Of a DNA stretch of 12,530 nucleotides, positions 11,305 through 12,530 are shown in pieces (the first letter of the stretch is position 1; each line of letters starts with the position of its first letter). The notes below the pieces were generated by a model. It made no database searches. It was given only the letters and a program-made list of their open reading frames with translations, and was not told the origin of the DNA. The stretch comes from CAYGSN01 sp964352675. GTDB lineage: Bacteria; Pseudomonadota; Alphaproteobacteria; Micavibrionales; Micavibrionaceae. The translations under genes were made by a program, and so were the position numbers. Where the stretch lies: assembly GCA_964352675.1 (NCBI GenBank), contig CAYGSN010000040.1, positions 1 through 12,530 of the forward strand. The letters run 5' to 3'.

Positions 11305-11994
11305 TCAGACCCGTATTTCCTCTATTCGCGGCACAAGCTCGTGTGTGTAAATATCGACCACCAATTGGGGCATCTCCTGCTGGATGCGTTCGGGGTTCCA
11401 GTGATCCCAATATTTGTGAAAAGCCGGGAAGGAATAGAGGCCGCTTTCCACATACCGCACACAGCTGAACATCACCTGAAGCTTGTCCAACGCCTTAACA
11501 AGCGCCGCAGCTTCGGTTTCTCCGCGCTCATATTCACACCACAACACCAGTTTTTCAGGGCGGCTCTCCGATAAAACCCGCATAGCCAGTAGCTCGATCT
11601 CGTGCTTCTCTTCCTCGGATAACTCGTAAGACGCCTGATTGAATTTTGGATTCAAATCACGTGGCACGCCGTTAATTCTGGCGTTTGCGATAGACTCAAC
11701 CACGTCATGCACACGCGCCATCGCCAGGCATTTTCGTTGTATTGAGCCCGGAAAAAATTGTCTAATCAGAAGGCAAAGATCATCGACATGCGCCCGAACC
11801 GTTTCCGCATCTTCAAGTTTAACAGGCGCATTCACAAACCAGCCGTCGCGAAATACGGTGCGAAGCTGCCCCTGCCCCCATTTATAACGGCGATTTGCAG
11901 GCACTCTGAGCGCAGCGTCAAAGTTCCGGTCCAGACCCGGCAATTGCTGCGACATCCGCTCAATAAATTTTGTCTCGGCTTGGTCTAAATACAT
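11305..11994 (-). CDS. Divergent HD-domain protein, YfbR/HDDC2-like
   Basis: 229 residues. Motifs of the HD phosphohydrolase fold appear in order: AETVRAHVDD (63-72, His69 aligned with the ESVADH motif of HDDC2/YfbR), VHDVVE (95-100, the His96-Asp97 pair and Glu100) and VKALDK (166-171, Asp170). SEEEKHEIELLA and WCEYERGETEAAALVK match the linking helices of that family. Metal-dependent nucleotidase or phosphohydrolase activity (5'-deoxynucleotidase for YfbR) is therefore possible. The substrate and the extra N-terminal 45 residues (YKWGQGQLRTVFRDGW) are not explained. The start is an ATG without a Shine-Dalgarno sequence, and a TTGACA box lies 31-38 nt upstream, so the mRNA may be leaderless. 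Confidence 0.75.
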   Translation of the reverse strand: MYLDQAETKFIERMSQQLPGLDRNFDAALRVPANRRYKWGQGQLRTVFRDGWFVNAPVKLEDAETVRAHVDDLCLLIRQFFPGSIQRKCLAMARVHDVVESIANARINGVPRDLNPKFNQASYELSEEEKHEIELLAMRVLSESRPEKLVLWCEYERGETEAAALVKALDKLQVMFSCVRYVESGLYSFPAFHKYWDHWNPERIQQEMPQLVVDIYTHELVPRIEEIRV

Positions 11995-12000
11995 AAACCA

Positions 12001-12031
12001 ATTAGTAAGACAGCACCGTCTGTAATGTCAA
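12001..12031 (-). promoter_or_regulatory. Candidate promoter of the HD-domain gene
   Basis: On the minus strand a perfect TTGACA (12026-12031) is followed by TACTAA (12002-12007, spacer 18) or ACTAAT (12001-12006, spacer 19). The -10 box would end only 6-7 nt before the ATG at 11994, which places the transcript start at or next to the start codon. Confidence 0.45.
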
Positions 12032-12064
12032 GAAATTACGTAAACAGGGTGATGTGATTGCAAG

Positions 12065-12313
12065 TTAAGTGATAAGTCGCTCGTAAGACCGTATAAGTCC
12101 GGGATATGAACCCACAAAAGCGCCTTGATCATCATTGCCAAGACAGAGTATGACCCCTGTTTCGTTTTCGTCTACCACGCCAAGCCCGGACTGAGTAAGC
12201 CTCTTTCCAACTTCGATAACGGCTTGCCTGAAATCATGATCTCCACCTCTTTCTTCAATTGAAAAGAGCGGTTGTCTAGTTGCTGAATTCGTAAAAATTG
12301 CGGTAAAAGCCAT
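12065..12313 (-). CDS. Hypothetical 82-residue protein
   Basis: Starts at the ATG at 12313 with AAAGGGA about 8-10 nt upstream and a good promoter in front. The longer frame reaching to 12439 would run through the rRNA terminator, so it is rejected. The sequence starts MAFTAIFTNSATRQPLFSIEE and continues with an amphipathic helix (DFRQAVIEVGKRLTQSG). It then has strands GVVDENETGVILCLG and a tail DQGAFVGSYPGLIRSYERLIT. No signal peptide or membrane segment is visible, and no family is recognised. It is the first gene beyond the rRNA operon. The fold could be a compact alpha/beta domain. Nothing in the window indicates its role. Confidence 0.68.
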   Translation of the reverse strand: MAFTAIFTNSATRQPLFSIEERGGDHDFRQAVIEVGKRLTQSGLGVVDENETGVILCLGNDDQGAFVGSYPGLIRSYERLIT

Positions 12314-12340
12314 AAGCGGTTCCCTTTTAAATATGAAAAC

Positions 12341-12369
12341 TTTATAGAGGGACTGAGAATAATTTGCAA
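12341..12369 (-). promoter_or_regulatory. Promoter of the 82-residue gene
   Basis: On the minus strand TTGCAA (12364-12369) and TATAAA (12341-12346) are separated by exactly 17 nt, with the ribosome-binding site about 20 nt downstream. It lies between the rRNA terminator and the gene, so the gene is expressed independently of the rRNA operon. Confidence 0.7.
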
Positions 12370-12395
12370 GCTTTTTTATGATTACTGAGGGCAAT

Positions 12396-12422
12396 AAAAA
12401 ACCCGCGCTGAAGGCGGGTTTT
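12396..12422 (-). terminator. Intrinsic terminator of the rRNA operon
   Basis: On the minus strand AAAACCCGC (12422-12414) pairs with GCGGGTTTT (12406-12398) around a 7-nt loop. The T6 tract (12401-12396) overlaps the end of the stem. It lies about 50 nt after the 5S rRNA 3' end. On the plus strand only TTTT follows, so it works mainly leftward. Confidence 0.92.
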
Positions 12423-12470
12423 AAATTCATCGTAAACAAGTTTGAAAAGCGGATTTGGTTAAGCTCAGAA

Positions 12471-12530
12471 GATCTGGCAGCGAACTACTCTCCCGCGCCT
12501 TAAGACGAAGTACCATCGTCGCTAAGAGGT
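12471..12530 (-). rRNA. rrf: 5S ribosomal RNA, 3' half (5' part off window)
   Basis: Read on the minus strand, the edge begins CTTAGCGACGATGGTACTTC and continues with GTCTTAAGGCGCGGGAGAGTAG and TTCGCTGCCAGATC. These are the loop E/helix IV-V region and the 3' strand of helix I of a bacterial 5S rRNA. The details match alphaproteobacterial sequences. The 3' end near 12471 is inferred from the usual ...GCCAGRYC end. The 5' half, and presumably 23S and 16S, lie to the right of the window. Confidence 0.93.

Noticed and set aside
12314..12439. N-terminal extension of the 82-residue gene to 12439
   Set aside because: It would be translated through the rRNA terminator hairpin and upstream of a good promoter; the ATG at 12313 has its own ribosome-binding site.
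1..12530. CRISPR array, insertion sequence, prophage, plasmid origin or toxin-antitoxin pair
   Set aside because: No regularly spaced repeats, transposase, integrase, terminal repeats or two-gene antitoxin/toxin arrangement could be found. The 59-residue gene resembles an antitoxin in size only and has no partner.

Overview
The window looks like a piece of an alphaproteobacterial chromosome. Reading leftward from the right edge, the 3' half of a 5S rRNA matches the alphaproteobacterial type (CGUCUUAAG...CGCGGGAGAGUAG...GCUGCCAGAUC) and is followed by an intrinsic terminator, so an rRNA operon ends here. I cannot name the genus. Base composition is moderate overall, with GC-rich housekeeping genes and several AT-rich genes and intergenic stretches.

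Layout, left to right. (1) 1-3099, minus strand: two tandem paralogous genes for secreted, cysteine-rich, coiled-coil proteins that I do not recognise as a named family. The upstream one (1405-3099) is complete; the downstream one (from 1393) runs off the left edge. Both share a CxxC/coiled-coil/CxxxC module, a glycine-zipper-like segment and a beta-rich domain. The complete one ends in a sequence that closely resembles the extreme C-terminus of a secretin. This is the most unusual part of the window. (2) 3170-6825, plus strand: a TPP riboswitch followed by thiO, thiS, an AT-rich GNAT acetyltransferase, thiG, and a ThiF/MoeB-type E1 enzyme fused to a rhodanese domain. Together they make the thiazole half of thiamine: ThiO oxidises glycine, ThiF activates and sulfurates the ThiS tail, and ThiG condenses the parts. 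The genes overlap or nearly touch. (3) 6822-9949, minus strand: a YhhQ-type queuosine-precursor transporter, a 59-residue hypothetical protein, an exported thioredoxin/peroxiredoxin-like protein, a CspA-type cold-shock protein with its own terminator, and two short hypothetical proteins. Several of these have recognisable promoters and inverted repeats in their leaders. (4) 10052-11296, plus strand: a YcaD-like MFS transporter. (5) 11305-12313, minus strand: a divergent HD-domain protein (possibly leaderless mRNA) and a small hypothetical gene with a good sigma-70-type promoter. (6) 12396-12530, minus strand: rRNA terminator and partial 5S rRNA.

No insertion sequence, CRISPR array, integrase, tRNA gene or complete phage module is visible. 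No gene-free stretch exceeds 300 bases. The two best candidates for something undescribed are the secretin-tailed coiled-coil paralogue pair and the AT-rich acetyltransferase embedded in the TPP-controlled thiazole operon.
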